DNA of 64,000 nucleotides from Balneolaceae bacterium (GCA_020832285.1 JAFIFB010000094.1:29303-93302), one strand, 5' to 3'. Shown: positions 1 to 8,260, counted from the first letter of the stretch. Made by a program: numbers and translations. The notes: generated by a model from the letters alone, not told the origin.

Positions 1-2043
1 GTGAGCTGCCTGAATGAACTGCTGGCGATTAAAAGCGAACTGGGTATTTTATGTGACGAAGAAGGAAAAGTGCTGCGGGATGTGACGGTAGAAGTGGAGA
101 ACGACGAACTGATCGTCAGCCAGGGTGAAGAGCTGTTCGAGTATGACGTCAGCCACACCTGGAGCGGCACCAGGCTGAAAAGCCGCAAAATTGCCCCTGA
201 CAAACAGCGCATCCAGAAAACCCTGTTCCGTGAAAAGAAACACCTGATTGAAAACTGCCTGTTTGGCGTGGACATAAACCCAAACTCGGTGAAGATCTGC
301 CGGCTGAGGTTGTGGATTGAGTTGTTGAAGCGTGCGTACTATTCCGTCACACCGCAGAGCCCTCTCTCTAACTCTCTACCAGGGAGAGAAAGGACTGGTG
401 AGGGCGGCGGGCACCTCGAAGTCCTCCCCAACATCGATATCAACATCAAACAGGGCAACTCGCTGGTGAGCCGGTTTGAGCTGGACAGCGATTTAAGCAC
501 CGTTTTTAAAAACAGCAACCACTCGCTGGAAGATTACAAAGAGGCGGTACGCTCCTATAAGCAGACGGGCGACCGCAACGAAAAAGCCGACCTGCAGAAG
601 CTGATTGACAACATTAAAGATGAATACACCACCACACTCACCAACCTCCGTCCGATTAACCAGAAACTCTCCAAAGCGCGGGGACGGATGGAGATTATGC
701 AGAGCGACGACCTTTTTGGCGAGGTGAAGTTCAGCAAAGAGGATATTGAGAAGCAGAAGAAAAAGCTGAAAAAGCTGGAAGTGGAAAAGGCCGGGGAAGA
801 AAGCGGCACGTTTTACAACCAGGCGTTTGAGTGGAGGTTTGAATTCCCCGAAGTGCTGGACGATGATGGGGAGTTTACCGGGTTTGATGTGGTGATTGGG
901 AATCCGCCTTATATACAGTTACAAAAAAATAAAGGGGAATTGGGTGATATATATTCGAATTTAAAGTATGAAACATACTTCAAGACTGGTGATATTTATT
1001 GTCTTTTTTATGAAAGATCTTGGCATTTGCTAAGAGATAAAGGGATGCTTTCATTTATAACTCCAAATACATGGCTACAATCATTTTCATTTGGACCGTT
1101 AAGAAAGTTTCTTGTAAACAGATATATATGGAAAAAGATTTTATTAACTGAACAAGTATTTGATGAAGCAGTAGTTGATACGCATTGTATTATTTTTGAA
1201 AAAGGAATAAACACAGGAATTTGTGAAATATTCGAAAGAGTTGGTGTAGAAATTGTTTATTCACATTTCGTAAAAAATGAAAGTTTATCAAAAGATGGTG
1301 ATTTAATAAATATTGAAATAACTAATAATGTTCGGGAAATTTATGATCGGATCATAAAAGAAAATAAAACTTTAGATTATTACTGTAATGTTTTTAATGG
1401 TGTAAAACCGTTCGAGAGAGGAAAAGGTAAACCACCCCAAACTAAAGAAATAATGAAGTCTAAACCTTTTGTTAAAAAAGGAGAGAAACCAGATAATAAT
1501 TGGCAACCATTATTACGTGGAAGTTTGATACAACGATATGAAAATTTGTGGGACTCTAATTATTGGATTAAATATGGAGAGTGGCTTGCGGCTCCAAGGA
1601 ATTCCAAGATTTTTGAAGCTGATAAGAAAATAGTCGTAAGACAAACCGGAGATGGAATTATTGCTACTTTAATTGGTAAGGATATTATTTGTAGAGATAA
1701 TTTGCATATAATTTTGTTAAAGAACTCAATTAACTTAAAGTTTTGTTTGGGGATCCTAAATTCGAAATTGATTGATTTTATTTATTCAATTTTAAATCCG
1801 GAAAAAGGCGAGGCATTAGCCCAAGTTAAGAAAAGTCATTTGGTACGTCTGCCAATAGCAACTGGTAAGCCGGAAGTAGAGAATTCTATAACTTCATTGG
1901 TTTCAAAAGTTTTAGAAGATAAAAAACAAAATCCCGAAGCTGACACCAGCAAACTGGAAGCTGAGATTGACCGGTTGGTGTATGAGTTGTATGGGTTGAG
2001 TGAGGAGGAGATTGGGGTTGTGGAGGGGAATATAGAACAATAA
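1..2043 (+). CDS. Eco57I/TaqI-like class I SAM-dependent DNA methyltransferase, 5' end cut by the window
   Basis: This is an adenine-specific DNA methyltransferase of the large Type IIG or BREX-like kind. Motif IV NPPY is at residues 301-304 and a GVDINP motif II is near residues 89-94. The motif I segment (GSGxF) that should precede it is absent, so the true start lies left of the window and the GTG at position 1 is only the first open codon. Residues after about 305 form an AT-rich part with a TaqI-like specificity domain. The tail (LVYELYGLSEEEIGVVEG) is the usual end of this family. An in-frame palindromic insert sits near residues 118-136. The next gene starts 3 nt after the stop. Whether a nuclease domain is fused at the N terminus cannot be seen. 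Confidence 0.85.
   Translation: MSCLNELLAIKSELGILCDEEGKVLRDVTVEVENDELIVSQGEELFEYDVSHTWSGTRLKSRKIAPDKQRIQKTLFREKKHLIENCLFGVDINPNSVKICRLRLWIELLKRAYYSVTPQSPLSNSLPGRERTGEGGGHLEVLPNIDINIKQGNSLVSRFELDSDLSTVFKNSNHSLEDYKEAVRSYKQTGDRNEKADLQKLIDNIKDEYTTTLTNLRPINQKLSKARGRMEIMQSDDLFGEVKFSKEDIEKQKKKLKKLEVEKAGEESGTFYNQAFEWRFEFPEVLDDDGEFTGFDVVIGNPPYIQLQKNKGELGDIYSNLKYETYFKTGDIYCLFYERSWHLLRDKGMLSFITPNTWLQSFSFGPLRKFLVNRYIWKKILLTEQVFDEAVVDTHCIIFEKGINTGICEIFERVGVEIVYSHFVKNESLSKDGDLINIEITNNVREIYDRIIKENKTLDYYCNVFNGVKPFERGKGKPPQTKEIMKSKPFVKKGEKPDNNWQPLLRGSLIQRYENLWDSNYWIKYGEWLAAPRNSKIFEADKKIVVRQTGDGIIATLIGKDIICRDNLHIILLKNSINLKFCLGILNSKLIDFIYSILNPEKGEALAQVKKSHLVRLPIATGKPEVENSITSLVSKVLEDKKQNPEADTSKLEAEIDRLVYELYGLSEEEIGVVEGNIEQ
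355..408 (+). repeat. Palindromic repeat inserted in frame inside the methyltransferase gene
   Basis: The stretch contains CTCTCTACCAGGGAGAG, a short hairpin flanked by CCCTCTCT and GGTGAGGG, and encodes low-complexity text rich in S, P, L, G, R and E. Flanking protein (ELLKRAYY before, LPNIDINIK after) is ordinary for the family, where only a short linker would normally sit. The insert keeps the reading frame. It resembles the REP-like units that invade coding loops in many bacteria. Confidence 0.55.
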
Positions 2044-2046
2044 AGC

Positions 2047-3300
2047 ATGAATTATTTCGGAAAGCAAGATTTTGTTATAAAGGGGTTAAAGCTAAAGCAT
2101 GATGGCTATATGTTTGATGGTCATGGCTTTATGGAGTGGCATCCTGATAATGGCTTCGAACTAAAGCTCTTTGTTGAAAATGACCAATATAAACCATCAA
2201 AAAACAAAAAGTTTGGTGGTTACAAAATCATTAAGGATCGTGATAGGACTGATGTAAACTTAATGCTTGATGGTTATAAAAGGGCAATAGTTCCCTCTAT
2301 AAATATTATAAATACATTAAGCTTTGAAATAGACCGTGTATTGCAATTAAAATGTAACAGGTTACTTTTTTTCGAAGATATTTTTGTGGCCGATGGTGAA
2401 TATTGGACAGGTGGTGCCTTATATCGAATTACAAATTCGAATTATAACTTTCCAGACACTTTAAAAAGAATAACAAAGCATGGAGATACAGAGGTAGAAA
2501 GATGTTCGGAAGCGGGAGGTATTTATTATGAAAATCAACACTTACAAATTAGAGTCCGGAAAGAAAGAAAGGAATATCTAAGGGTTACATTCAAGATTAG
2601 TAAAGAAAAATATTCACAGCAATTTGCACTAAAATTTCCTTGTGGGCTTCAAACAGCTTTAACATTTATTTTAGGAGAAACCGTACAACGATTAAGGTCA
2701 GAAGTTGACTGTGAAAACAGTACGGTGATTGAAGTTTTTAAAATTTCTGATGTAAAAAGATTGAAAAATTATCAGGCCTTGCAAAGCTTCAAAAACTTTA
2801 ATTCTGAACTGCTGGTGAACCTAAGTGAATTTTTTACATTTGGTTACATAAGTACAGAAAAGTACACCGAGTCTTATGTTGGCAAATTAATCTTATCGCA
2901 ATTAGTTGAAGCGGAAAACCAAATAAGCAGAACATCACAAGAATTATTAACAGCAACCATTCTTGAGGCAGCATTAAGGACAATATACGGTGTCCCTTTT
3001 TTAGAAGAAGGTAAAAGTAAATTTGATGTTTCTTATTACCTAAAAAATGAATTTATACCTCAATACTCAGATGGCAAAAAATGGAGAGTAGTAAGAAAAG
3101 AAGTCATAAAAGCATTTGAAAGAATGAGACATCGAAATGCACACCCCGACTGGTTGATAAAAGAAGATGACGTCTATTCTGATAATCGTGCTTCTGATAC
3201 CTATTTAGATCTGAGGATTATGATTAAATTTTACCAGCAAATGATACTACTGATGGCTGGAATTAAAGATGTAAAACCTGAACTACCTAACAAGATTTAA
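2047..3300 (+). CDS. Possible ApeA-like abortive-infection protein with C-terminal HEPN motif
   Basis: A 417-residue protein beginning 3 nt after the methyltransferase stop, so probably cotranscribed. The first 170 or so residues look beta-rich, with a GHGFMEWHPDNGFELKL stretch. The C-terminal 130 residues look helical and contain R361-x4-H366 (RHRNAH), the R-x4-6-H signature of HEPN ribonucleases. This arrangement, an N-terminal beta domain plus a C-terminal HEPN domain of about 400 residues, is that of ApeA-type abortive-infection proteins. The family assignment is inferred from architecture and the motif only. Base composition is AT-rich like the methyltransferase specificity domain and unlike the core genes further right. 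A different HEPN-containing family is the main alternative. Confidence 0.5.
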   Translation: MNYFGKQDFVIKGLKLKHDGYMFDGHGFMEWHPDNGFELKLFVENDQYKPSKNKKFGGYKIIKDRDRTDVNLMLDGYKRAIVPSINIINTLSFEIDRVLQLKCNRLLFFEDIFVADGEYWTGGALYRITNSNYNFPDTLKRITKHGDTEVERCSEAGGIYYENQHLQIRVRKERKEYLRVTFKISKEKYSQQFALKFPCGLQTALTFILGETVQRLRSEVDCENSTVIEVFKISDVKRLKNYQALQSFKNFNSELLVNLSEFFTFGYISTEKYTESYVGKLILSQLVEAENQISRTSQELLTATILEAALRTIYGVPFLEEGKSKFDVSYYLKNEFIPQYSDGKKWRVVRKEVIKAFERMRHRNAHPDWLIKEDDVYSDNRASDTYLDLRIMIKFYQQMILLMAGIKDVKPELPNKI

Positions 3301-3344
3301 TAAATATTATTCCCTTTAACACTCCAATTTGGTGAGAACTAACT

Positions 3345-3442
3345 GAACTAAAAGCCAAGATAGACCAGATCGAATATGAGTATATTGCTTAATTGAGGAG
3401 GGGATTGAGGTCGTGGAGGGGATGTACTTTGATTCACAATGA
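3345..3442 (+). pseudogene. Decayed tail of a methyltransferase gene, copy 1
   Basis: Translated in two frames, this stretch reads ELKAKIDQIEYEYIA, a stop, then EEGIEVVEGM. It matches the last 30 residues of the intact methyltransferase that ends at 2043 (KLEAEIDRLVYELYGLSEEEIGVVEG). One in-frame stop and a frameshift make it non-functional. The rest of the 3301-3611 interval shows no gene. Confidence 0.55.
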
Positions 3443-3611
3443 TTAGAATTCCTTAATGCACGGGTTTTATGAAATTTCTGTAAGTGAGATGAGGATTTAA
3501 TAAATTCTCACTGGACATGTAATAAATATGTGTAACACCTTTCATATTTCACTCTCCGGTAAGAGATTCGAGAAAAATCAAATGCGCAAAATTTAAACGA
3601 GATTATATAAC

Positions 3612-3890
3612 ATGATTGATTTATATACATTGAATGTTGATAAGATACGATACATTGAAGTAAAGACTTCTATATCCCAATTAAGTTTTTTCAACACCGT
3701 TTATGACACCGGTGGCCAATTATGGAAAGTTAAGGATGGTATGGTATTTATTAATGAAATGTCAATCACAAGGCATCCGAATGAAGGCTATAAATCTACA
3801 TGGAAATCTGTAGTACCGTCAGAAGTAGCCAAAGAAATTGTTATCTATGATTGGCCGCTTAAAAATGAATTAAAAAGAATAATTCTTTAA
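3612..3890 (+). CDS. Hypothetical protein, 92 residues
   Basis: Not recognised. A small AT-rich open frame beginning MIDLYTLNVDKIRYIEVKTS. The IEVKT run looks like the ExK half of a PD-(D/E)xK or DUF3883-type nuclease core, but no preceding acidic residue in a clear motif is visible and the protein is short. It may be the remaining C-terminal part of a longer gene. It lies between two decayed gene fragments, which lowers confidence that it is functional. Confidence 0.4.
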   Translation: MIDLYTLNVDKIRYIEVKTSISQLSFFNTVYDTGGQLWKVKDGMVFINEMSITRHPNEGYKSTWKSVVPSEVAKEIVIYDWPLKNELKRIIL

Positions 3891-3910
3891 CTCTTTAGTT
3901 CCACTTTATA

Positions 3911-4162
3911 AAAAAGGCCAGATCGTCAACCTTTTGAAATCACTCAACAATCCCGCTGTTCAGGGTGTGGTTGCCGTATACGACAAAGAATCAAATCGAG
4001 AGAATCAGAGAACATGCCATAGAAGTCACCGACCTGCAGGATAAAGAAAAACTCTGGGACTGCCAGGAAGTCCTCACCGTCCACGAAAACCTGGAATATG
4101 TGAATGAGAGTATTATTAAGCTGGATTTGGTGCCGGGCATCCAATTGGGAGGTGCCGAGTGA
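3911..4162 (+). pseudogene. Decayed copy 1 of an unrecognised island gene fragment
   Basis: One frame reads GQIVNLLKSLNNPAVQGVV, then a shifted frame starting near 3977 continues through KEKLWDCQEVLTVHENLEYV to NESIIKLDLVPG. The second part is clearly homologous to stretches at 8013-8189 and 8545-8682. The parent family was not recognised. The frameshift near 3975 shows that this copy is broken. Confidence 0.5.
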
Positions 4163-4176
4163 GTTTTGAAACTTTT

Positions 4177-4242
4177 AAATATGAGTTTATATAGGGATTG
4201 ATTGAGGAGACTGAAGTTGCGGAAGATGCATTAACTCGATGA
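4177..4242 (+). pseudogene. Decayed tail of a methyltransferase gene, copy 2
   Basis: In one frame this reads KYEFI, a TAG stop, then GLIEETEVAED. It aligns loosely with the YELYGLSEEEIGVVEG ending of the methyltransferase at 1-2043. It directly follows a decayed fragment and overlaps the end of the opposite-strand gene at 4231. Confidence 0.35.
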
Positions 4243-4584
4243 AGATAACTCTTTTTCACTCACTGTAGTTACAGGTGGAACTAACGGAATTGAAAATTGG
4301 ATACGACTTACGTGCCCAGTTTCTTCATCCTTCACACGACCACCCCCAATATCAATTCCCATCACTTTAATACCTCCTTTATAGTTATCTGAAGCCTTAT
4401 CTGATACTGTAACAGCAATGTCAAATTTAACATCTTTGATATGAGTACTGTTTACATCATTTGCGGATCCCCATACCGGATTGATAACACCATTCGTATT
4501 TGATTCTTTACAAGAGTTAATGGCTTCTTGTACTCCCTGTTGGACTTCAACCAAGGTTTCTTTAATGAATTCTTTGATTTCCAT
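4231..4584 (-). CDS. Trypco2-like small protein
   Basis: A 117-residue protein: MEIKEFIKETLVEVQQGVQE at the N terminus, a middle part with FDIAVTVSDKA, a glycine-rich GIKVMGIDIGGG stretch, and an ending HVSRIQFSIPLVPP. That last block resembles the basic-hydrophobic ending of the trypsin-co-occurring domain 2 (trypco2) and related small proteins common in conflict and defence neighbourhoods. No catalytic residues are apparent. It is encoded opposite to the flanking defence genes and followed (39 nt upstream on the map) by the DUF3892 gene on the same strand. It could be a partner or carrier protein; function is unknown. Confidence 0.55.
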   Translation of the reverse strand: MEIKEFIKETLVEVQQGVQEAINSCKESNTNGVINPVWGSANDVNSTHIKDVKFDIAVTVSDKASDNYKGGIKVMGIDIGGGRVKDEETGHVSRIQFSIPLVPPVTTVSEKELSSSS

Positions 4585-4622
4585 GTTGGATGATATTTAT
4601 AGTTTAAGTTTAGACAAAAAAT

Positions 4623-4877
4623 CTAACAATCCGGCAATTCCAAAAGATTATTCCTTTCAGTCTTATCCCGATCAGTACGCAAATATTTACCATTTGCACC
4701 ATTAACTACATGGATATCCACTTCATCGAAACCGATTCTTACATAGTATCTATATGTTTTATTTTCGATTTCACGAATTGCCTGTGAAGTGCTTACCGGG
4801 GACCACCATTTAGTGCTGTTGCAAATTGCCGTAATTACGCCATCTTCTTTTTTTGTAGAAGTGATTTGTCTTTTCAT
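4623..4877 (-). CDS. DUF3892 family protein
   Basis: An 84-residue protein. The block GKYLRTDRDKTERNNLLELP ending in Cys, preceded by a YYVRIG strand and an ITAICN strand near the N terminus, is the hallmark of DUF3892. Length is typical, so it looks intact. The molecular role of the family is not established. It is upstream of the trypco2-like gene on the same strand, and the two may form a small operon transcribed leftwards. Confidence 0.8.
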   Translation of the reverse strand: MKRQITSTKKEDGVITAICNSTKWWSPVSTSQAIREIENKTYRYYVRIGFDEVDIHVVNGANGKYLRTDRDKTERNNLLELPDC

Positions 4878-4989
4878 AAAAATTTAGTTTATTAATGATT
4901 AATAATATGTACAAAATATGTTCTGAAACAGCAAGTTAGGGTTTGTTAATAATATGCAGGTAACCTTTTACCCAAAACCCTGAAACATT

Positions 4990-5100
4990 ATGGAGAAAGA
5001 GAAAGCTTGTGGTGGTTCCTGGACGGAGAAGAAGCTGGATGCGTTTGAGCAATGTAACACTGAAAAATTTTCCTTACTTTTAAGAAAAATACAGACTTAA
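4990..5100 (+). pseudogene. Remnant of the start of a three-Cys-motif partner (tcmP-like) gene
   Basis: The open frame starts MEKEKACGGSWTEKKLDAFE and then turns into unrelated sequence, ending after 36 codons. The WTEKKLDAFE block is the conserved N terminus of TcmP proteins, which occur in defence-related loci with Gp37/Gp68-like partners. Only the first 20 or so codons remain. The remainder of the 4878-5107 gap contains no other recognisable gene. Confidence 0.4.
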
Positions 5101-5107
5101 TCTTAGC

Positions 5108-5989
5108 ATGGGCCACAGTTATCAAAATAGTACTGATGTAAGCATGTCGATCTCAGGCGTCTTTTCCAACTCGCATTTCAAGAATGTACTTGATAAAGGT
5201 TATAGTCCCTATATTGATAAAAAAATTGAGAGGCTTCAGGGGGTTTTGCCAATCGGGAAAGAGGAAAGCCGAAAACAAGCTCTTGAAACCATGTATAACC
5301 ATTTGTTAAAGAAGTACCGTTGTGAGTACATTTATAAAAATTTCATCACTCAAAAAATTTTACTTGGCAGACATAGCCTTAACACCTCTACTTTAATCAA
5401 TGAATTCAGAGTGGGATCATCTGTGGCAGATGTAGTGTTGATTAACGGAAAGTCCACCGTATATGAAATTAAAACGGAACTGGATAATCCCGATCGGTTG
5501 CGAGACCAGCTTTCTGATTATCAAAAGGCATTTACTGAAATCTATCTCGTTGTTCATTATTCCTGTATTGATACTTATATGGAAAAATTGAATGGCGCAA
5601 CTATCGGGCTTATTGCACTTAATAGACGCAACCAGCTTTCCGTAAGAAAAGAAGCAATATCGAATATCAATCACTTAGACACCACCACAATGTTTAAATC
5701 ACTCCGTAAGCAAGAGTATTCCAACATTATTAAAAAAGTCTATGGGTATGTTCCTGATGTTCCAAACATGTTCTATTTTAAAGAGTGCTTAAGACTGGCT
5801 AAAAGAATGGATGCAGTCGATTTCAATAAAATGATGGGGGAAGAGTTGAAAAAACGAAAACCAAAAGAGAAAGAAATTGCGGGTTCAAACAAAATCCCTG
5901 ACTATTTACGAAATATATGTTTGGCGATAGATCCCACACGAAATGAATACCAACGCCTGTTTCACTACCTGAACCAAACAATCCATTAA
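5108..5989 (+). CDS. sce7726 family protein, PD-(D/E)xK nuclease-like
   Basis: A 293-residue protein of the sce7726 family. Residues 95-145 carry the family core: E99, D108 in SSVADVV, and E120-I-K122 in VYEIKTELDNPDRL, followed by RDQLSDYQKAF. This E...D...ExK spacing fits a PD-(D/E)xK nuclease fold, but nuclease activity is my inference. The C-terminal half is helical and basic (KKRKPKEKE near residue 255) and of unknown role. It is the first gene of a three-gene operon. Its stop codon abuts the ATG of the sce7725 gene with no gap. Starts further in are possible, but the ATG at 5108 gives the expected family length. Confidence 0.8.
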   Translation: MGHSYQNSTDVSMSISGVFSNSHFKNVLDKGYSPYIDKKIERLQGVLPIGKEESRKQALETMYNHLLKKYRCEYIYKNFITQKILLGRHSLNTSTLINEFRVGSSVADVVLINGKSTVYEIKTELDNPDRLRDQLSDYQKAFTEIYLVVHYSCIDTYMEKLNGATIGLIALNRRNQLSVRKEAISNINHLDTTTMFKSLRKQEYSNIIKKVYGYVPDVPNMFYFKECLRLAKRMDAVDFNKMMGEELKKRKPKEKEIAGSNKIPDYLRNICLAIDPTRNEYQRLFHYLNQTIH

Positions 5990-6934
5990 ATGTACTTACC
6001 ATACCTGAGAGGCAAACAATTTGAATTGATTGCGTTGCGCGAATTGGCAGAATCCATGGGAGAGACAGGAGTTATTCATCCCGTTATTGAGCCGGTCAAA
6101 GAATCCATATCAACACTCCGGCTAACCGTTGAGCAGCTAAAAGAGCATAATGTCACTTTCACAATCATCATCAATCCTGACGTAGGTGATTTTTCAGATG
6201 ATCATCTACCGGTTGCAGAATTTATTGACGAATATGTTGTGGATTACAATGAATTTAATGTTGGAGTTCTTCTCCAGCAAAACACTGATTTAGGGATCCT
6301 CGAAGCCTACTTGAATAATTTAGAGCATGATTATTCAATCAATGTAATCCATAAGGGAAGATTTCCGGATATGGATTGGTTGCAGAATTTTTTGGAGCAG
6401 CAGTCGGTTGGATATAACCTGTTTAGAGATCCAACCGTGATTCGTAGATACAGGAGGTTGATTGATAACACAACGAAAGTAATTTTGAGCGATCCATTTA
6501 ATACTCAACCTACAAATGCTGATTATGCGAATAATACAGACGAATTTTTTTCGGATGAACATAATTTTTATGAAGAGGACGGGTTCTTAGGTTTTTCTGA
6601 TTACGTAACTATTGGGGAGGACTATTCAGATGGCGGTTTTGCTCCCTATGCCGTTGCTATTCATTTGACGTATGAAAAAGACAAAGGGCAAATTTGGATT
6701 CGCCATTTTGTATCAGATACAAACGAGGATTATACCGATGTGCCTGGAACGTACAGTGAGGCTCTTAAAAAACTGATCGAGTATATAGATATACACCAAG
6801 AGAAGTTTAATACAGTTGCTTGTAATGAATTCAGGGAACATTATAGAACCGGTCATTACCCGGGTTTGGGTAGTGTAAAGAAACTCTCCATCAAACATCA
6901 CATCGAACTGATCACCTCCATTCTGACACGATGA
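5990..6934 (+). CDS. sce7725 family protein
   Basis: A 314-residue protein starting MYLPYLRGKQFELIALREL, the characteristic opening of the sce7725 family, which also resembles the start of phage 'beta protein' family members. The first 170 residues look like an alternating beta-alpha fold (VIHPVIEPVK, FTIIINPDVG, VGVLLQ, INVIHKGRF). The second half contains FLGFSDYVTIGEDYSDGG and HFVSDTNEDYTDVPGTYSEA. No classical enzymatic motif was recognised. It begins immediately after the sce7726 stop and overlaps the RES gene by 4 nt (ATGA), so translation is likely coupled. Families sce7725 and sce7726 are regularly adjacent, which suggests they work together. Confidence 0.8.
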   Translation: MYLPYLRGKQFELIALRELAESMGETGVIHPVIEPVKESISTLRLTVEQLKEHNVTFTIIINPDVGDFSDDHLPVAEFIDEYVVDYNEFNVGVLLQQNTDLGILEAYLNNLEHDYSINVIHKGRFPDMDWLQNFLEQQSVGYNLFRDPTVIRRYRRLIDNTTKVILSDPFNTQPTNADYANNTDEFFSDEHNFYEEDGFLGFSDYVTIGEDYSDGGFAPYAVAIHLTYEKDKGQIWIRHFVSDTNEDYTDVPGTYSEALKKLIEYIDIHQEKFNTVACNEFREHYRTGHYPGLGSVKKLSIKHHIELITSILTR

Positions 6935-8004
6935 AATGTTGCGCGAACTGCTTCGATGATATTGAACTCACCGGGTTTATTATTTCCAATTCAACCGAAA
7001 CAGGGGATTGTGATTTTTGTGGTTCAAAAAACACAAATTTAATTGATCCAAGGGAATTTGAAGAGAAATTTTTACTGTTAATAAATGTCTATGTACCTGT
7101 TATTGAATCAAATTTAGATGGAGTAGAACCGGCACTTCTTCATGAAAAACTACAGAAAGAGTGGGGTATTTTTAGTGAAAAAATAAACGCTGATGAAACA
7201 GTAGATCTTTTAAAGAATATTTTAGGCGATATTTTTGATGGCGATGATGCTCTATTTGATGCGCCTGTTGAGAGAAAAGTAGTTTTGTTTGATCTTGATG
7301 AAGCAGATGTTTTAGAGAAGGAATGGGATAAATTTGTTCATGAGATAACATCAATAAATAGATATTTTTTAGGAGAACAGATTGACCTTAAGTTATTAGA
7401 GAATTTGTTTCGTAACCATGAAAAAATCTATAGCAAGGGAAAATTGTTTTACAGAGCCAGAATATCTGATAAAAAAGGGTTTGAGCTTAATGAAATGGGA
7501 AAACCACCAGCCAAAAATAGTGTTTCGGGTCGTGCCAATCCTGTAGGAATACCTTATCTATATGTTTCAACAAATAAGGACACAGTATTGTATGAATCCA
7601 GGGCAACCCATTTAGATTTCATTACAATTGCGGAGTTCAAGCTTAAAGAAAGATTAAATGTCGTACAACTACGACAAATAGAAAATTTAAGCCCGTTTAC
7701 ACATGAGGATAAATTAGAAGACTACCTTAAATATCAAAAATACATTAAACGACTTGAAATAGAGCTATCGAAACCCCTTCGGAGACATGATCGGAAACTT
7801 GAATATCTGCCCACCCAGTATCTGTGTGAATATGTTAAATCACTTGGATATGATGCGATTGAGTATGGAAGTTCACTTCATGATGGTGGAGTGAACCTAG
7901 CCATTTTTAATGACGATAAATTAGAAGGAAAAAATGTTGAGGTTCATGAAGTTGTATCAGTAGAGTTGGATACAGAGGTTGTAAATCGTGAATTAGTTAA
8001 TTAA
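6931..8004 (+). CDS. Zinc-ribbon/HEPN-RES-type protein with C-terminal RES domain (candidate NAD+-targeting toxin)
   Basis: A 357-residue protein. Residues 1-35 form a zinc ribbon (C4-x2-C7, C27-x2-C30). Residues 45-165 are helical, as in the HEPN/RES N-terminal domain family. The RES domain follows: R175/R177 in LFYRAR, SGRANPVG near residue 200, Glu222 in TVLYESRATH, and Ser314/315 in YGSSLHDGGVNLAIF. Thus the R, E and S positions that name the RES fold are all present. Known RES toxins (ParT, MbcT, Xre-RES systems) degrade or transfer ADP-ribose from NAD+; that this one does is inferred. It overlaps sce7725 by 4 nt and is third in the operon. No Xre/DUF2384 antitoxin lies beside it, so any control would have to come from the two upstream proteins. 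Confidence 0.8.
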   Translation: MKCCANCFDDIELTGFIISNSTETGDCDFCGSKNTNLIDPREFEEKFLLLINVYVPVIESNLDGVEPALLHEKLQKEWGIFSEKINADETVDLLKNILGDIFDGDDALFDAPVERKVVLFDLDEADVLEKEWDKFVHEITSINRYFLGEQIDLKLLENLFRNHEKIYSKGKLFYRARISDKKGFELNEMGKPPAKNSVSGRANPVGIPYLYVSTNKDTVLYESRATHLDFITIAEFKLKERLNVVQLRQIENLSPFTHEDKLEDYLKYQKYIKRLEIELSKPLRRHDRKLEYLPTQYLCEYVKSLGYDAIEYGSSLHDGGVNLAIFNDDKLEGKNVEVHEVVSVELDTEVVNRELVN

Positions 8005-8012
8005 TAAGGAGC

Positions 8013-8189
8013 TACTGCTTTCAAACCAAAGGAAGCATCGACAAGATAAAAGCCCATGCGGAAGGCGTTCAAGGTTTAAATGAAAAGTTAAAACTTTGGG
8101 ATTATGTTGAAGTCCTAAATGTGCACGAAAACCTGGAGTATGTTAATGAGAGCATCAACAAGCTGGATCTTGTGCCGGGTGGGTTTTGA
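8013..8189 (+). pseudogene. Decayed copy 2 of the unrecognised island gene fragment
   Basis: One open frame, without a start codon, reads GSIDKIKAHAEGVQGLNEKL, then KLWDYVEVLNVHENLEYV, then NESINKLDLVPGGF and a stop. It is homologous to the fragments at 3911-4162 and 8545-8682. It starts 8 nt after the RES gene stop. Lack of an N terminus indicates a leftover 3' end. The parent family was not recognised. Confidence 0.5.
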
Positions 8190-8260
8190 GGAATGAGGAT
8201 GTGATATAGATTTTTAAAAACCCGGAATTGTGGAGAACTGTTACATAGCCATTACATAAA

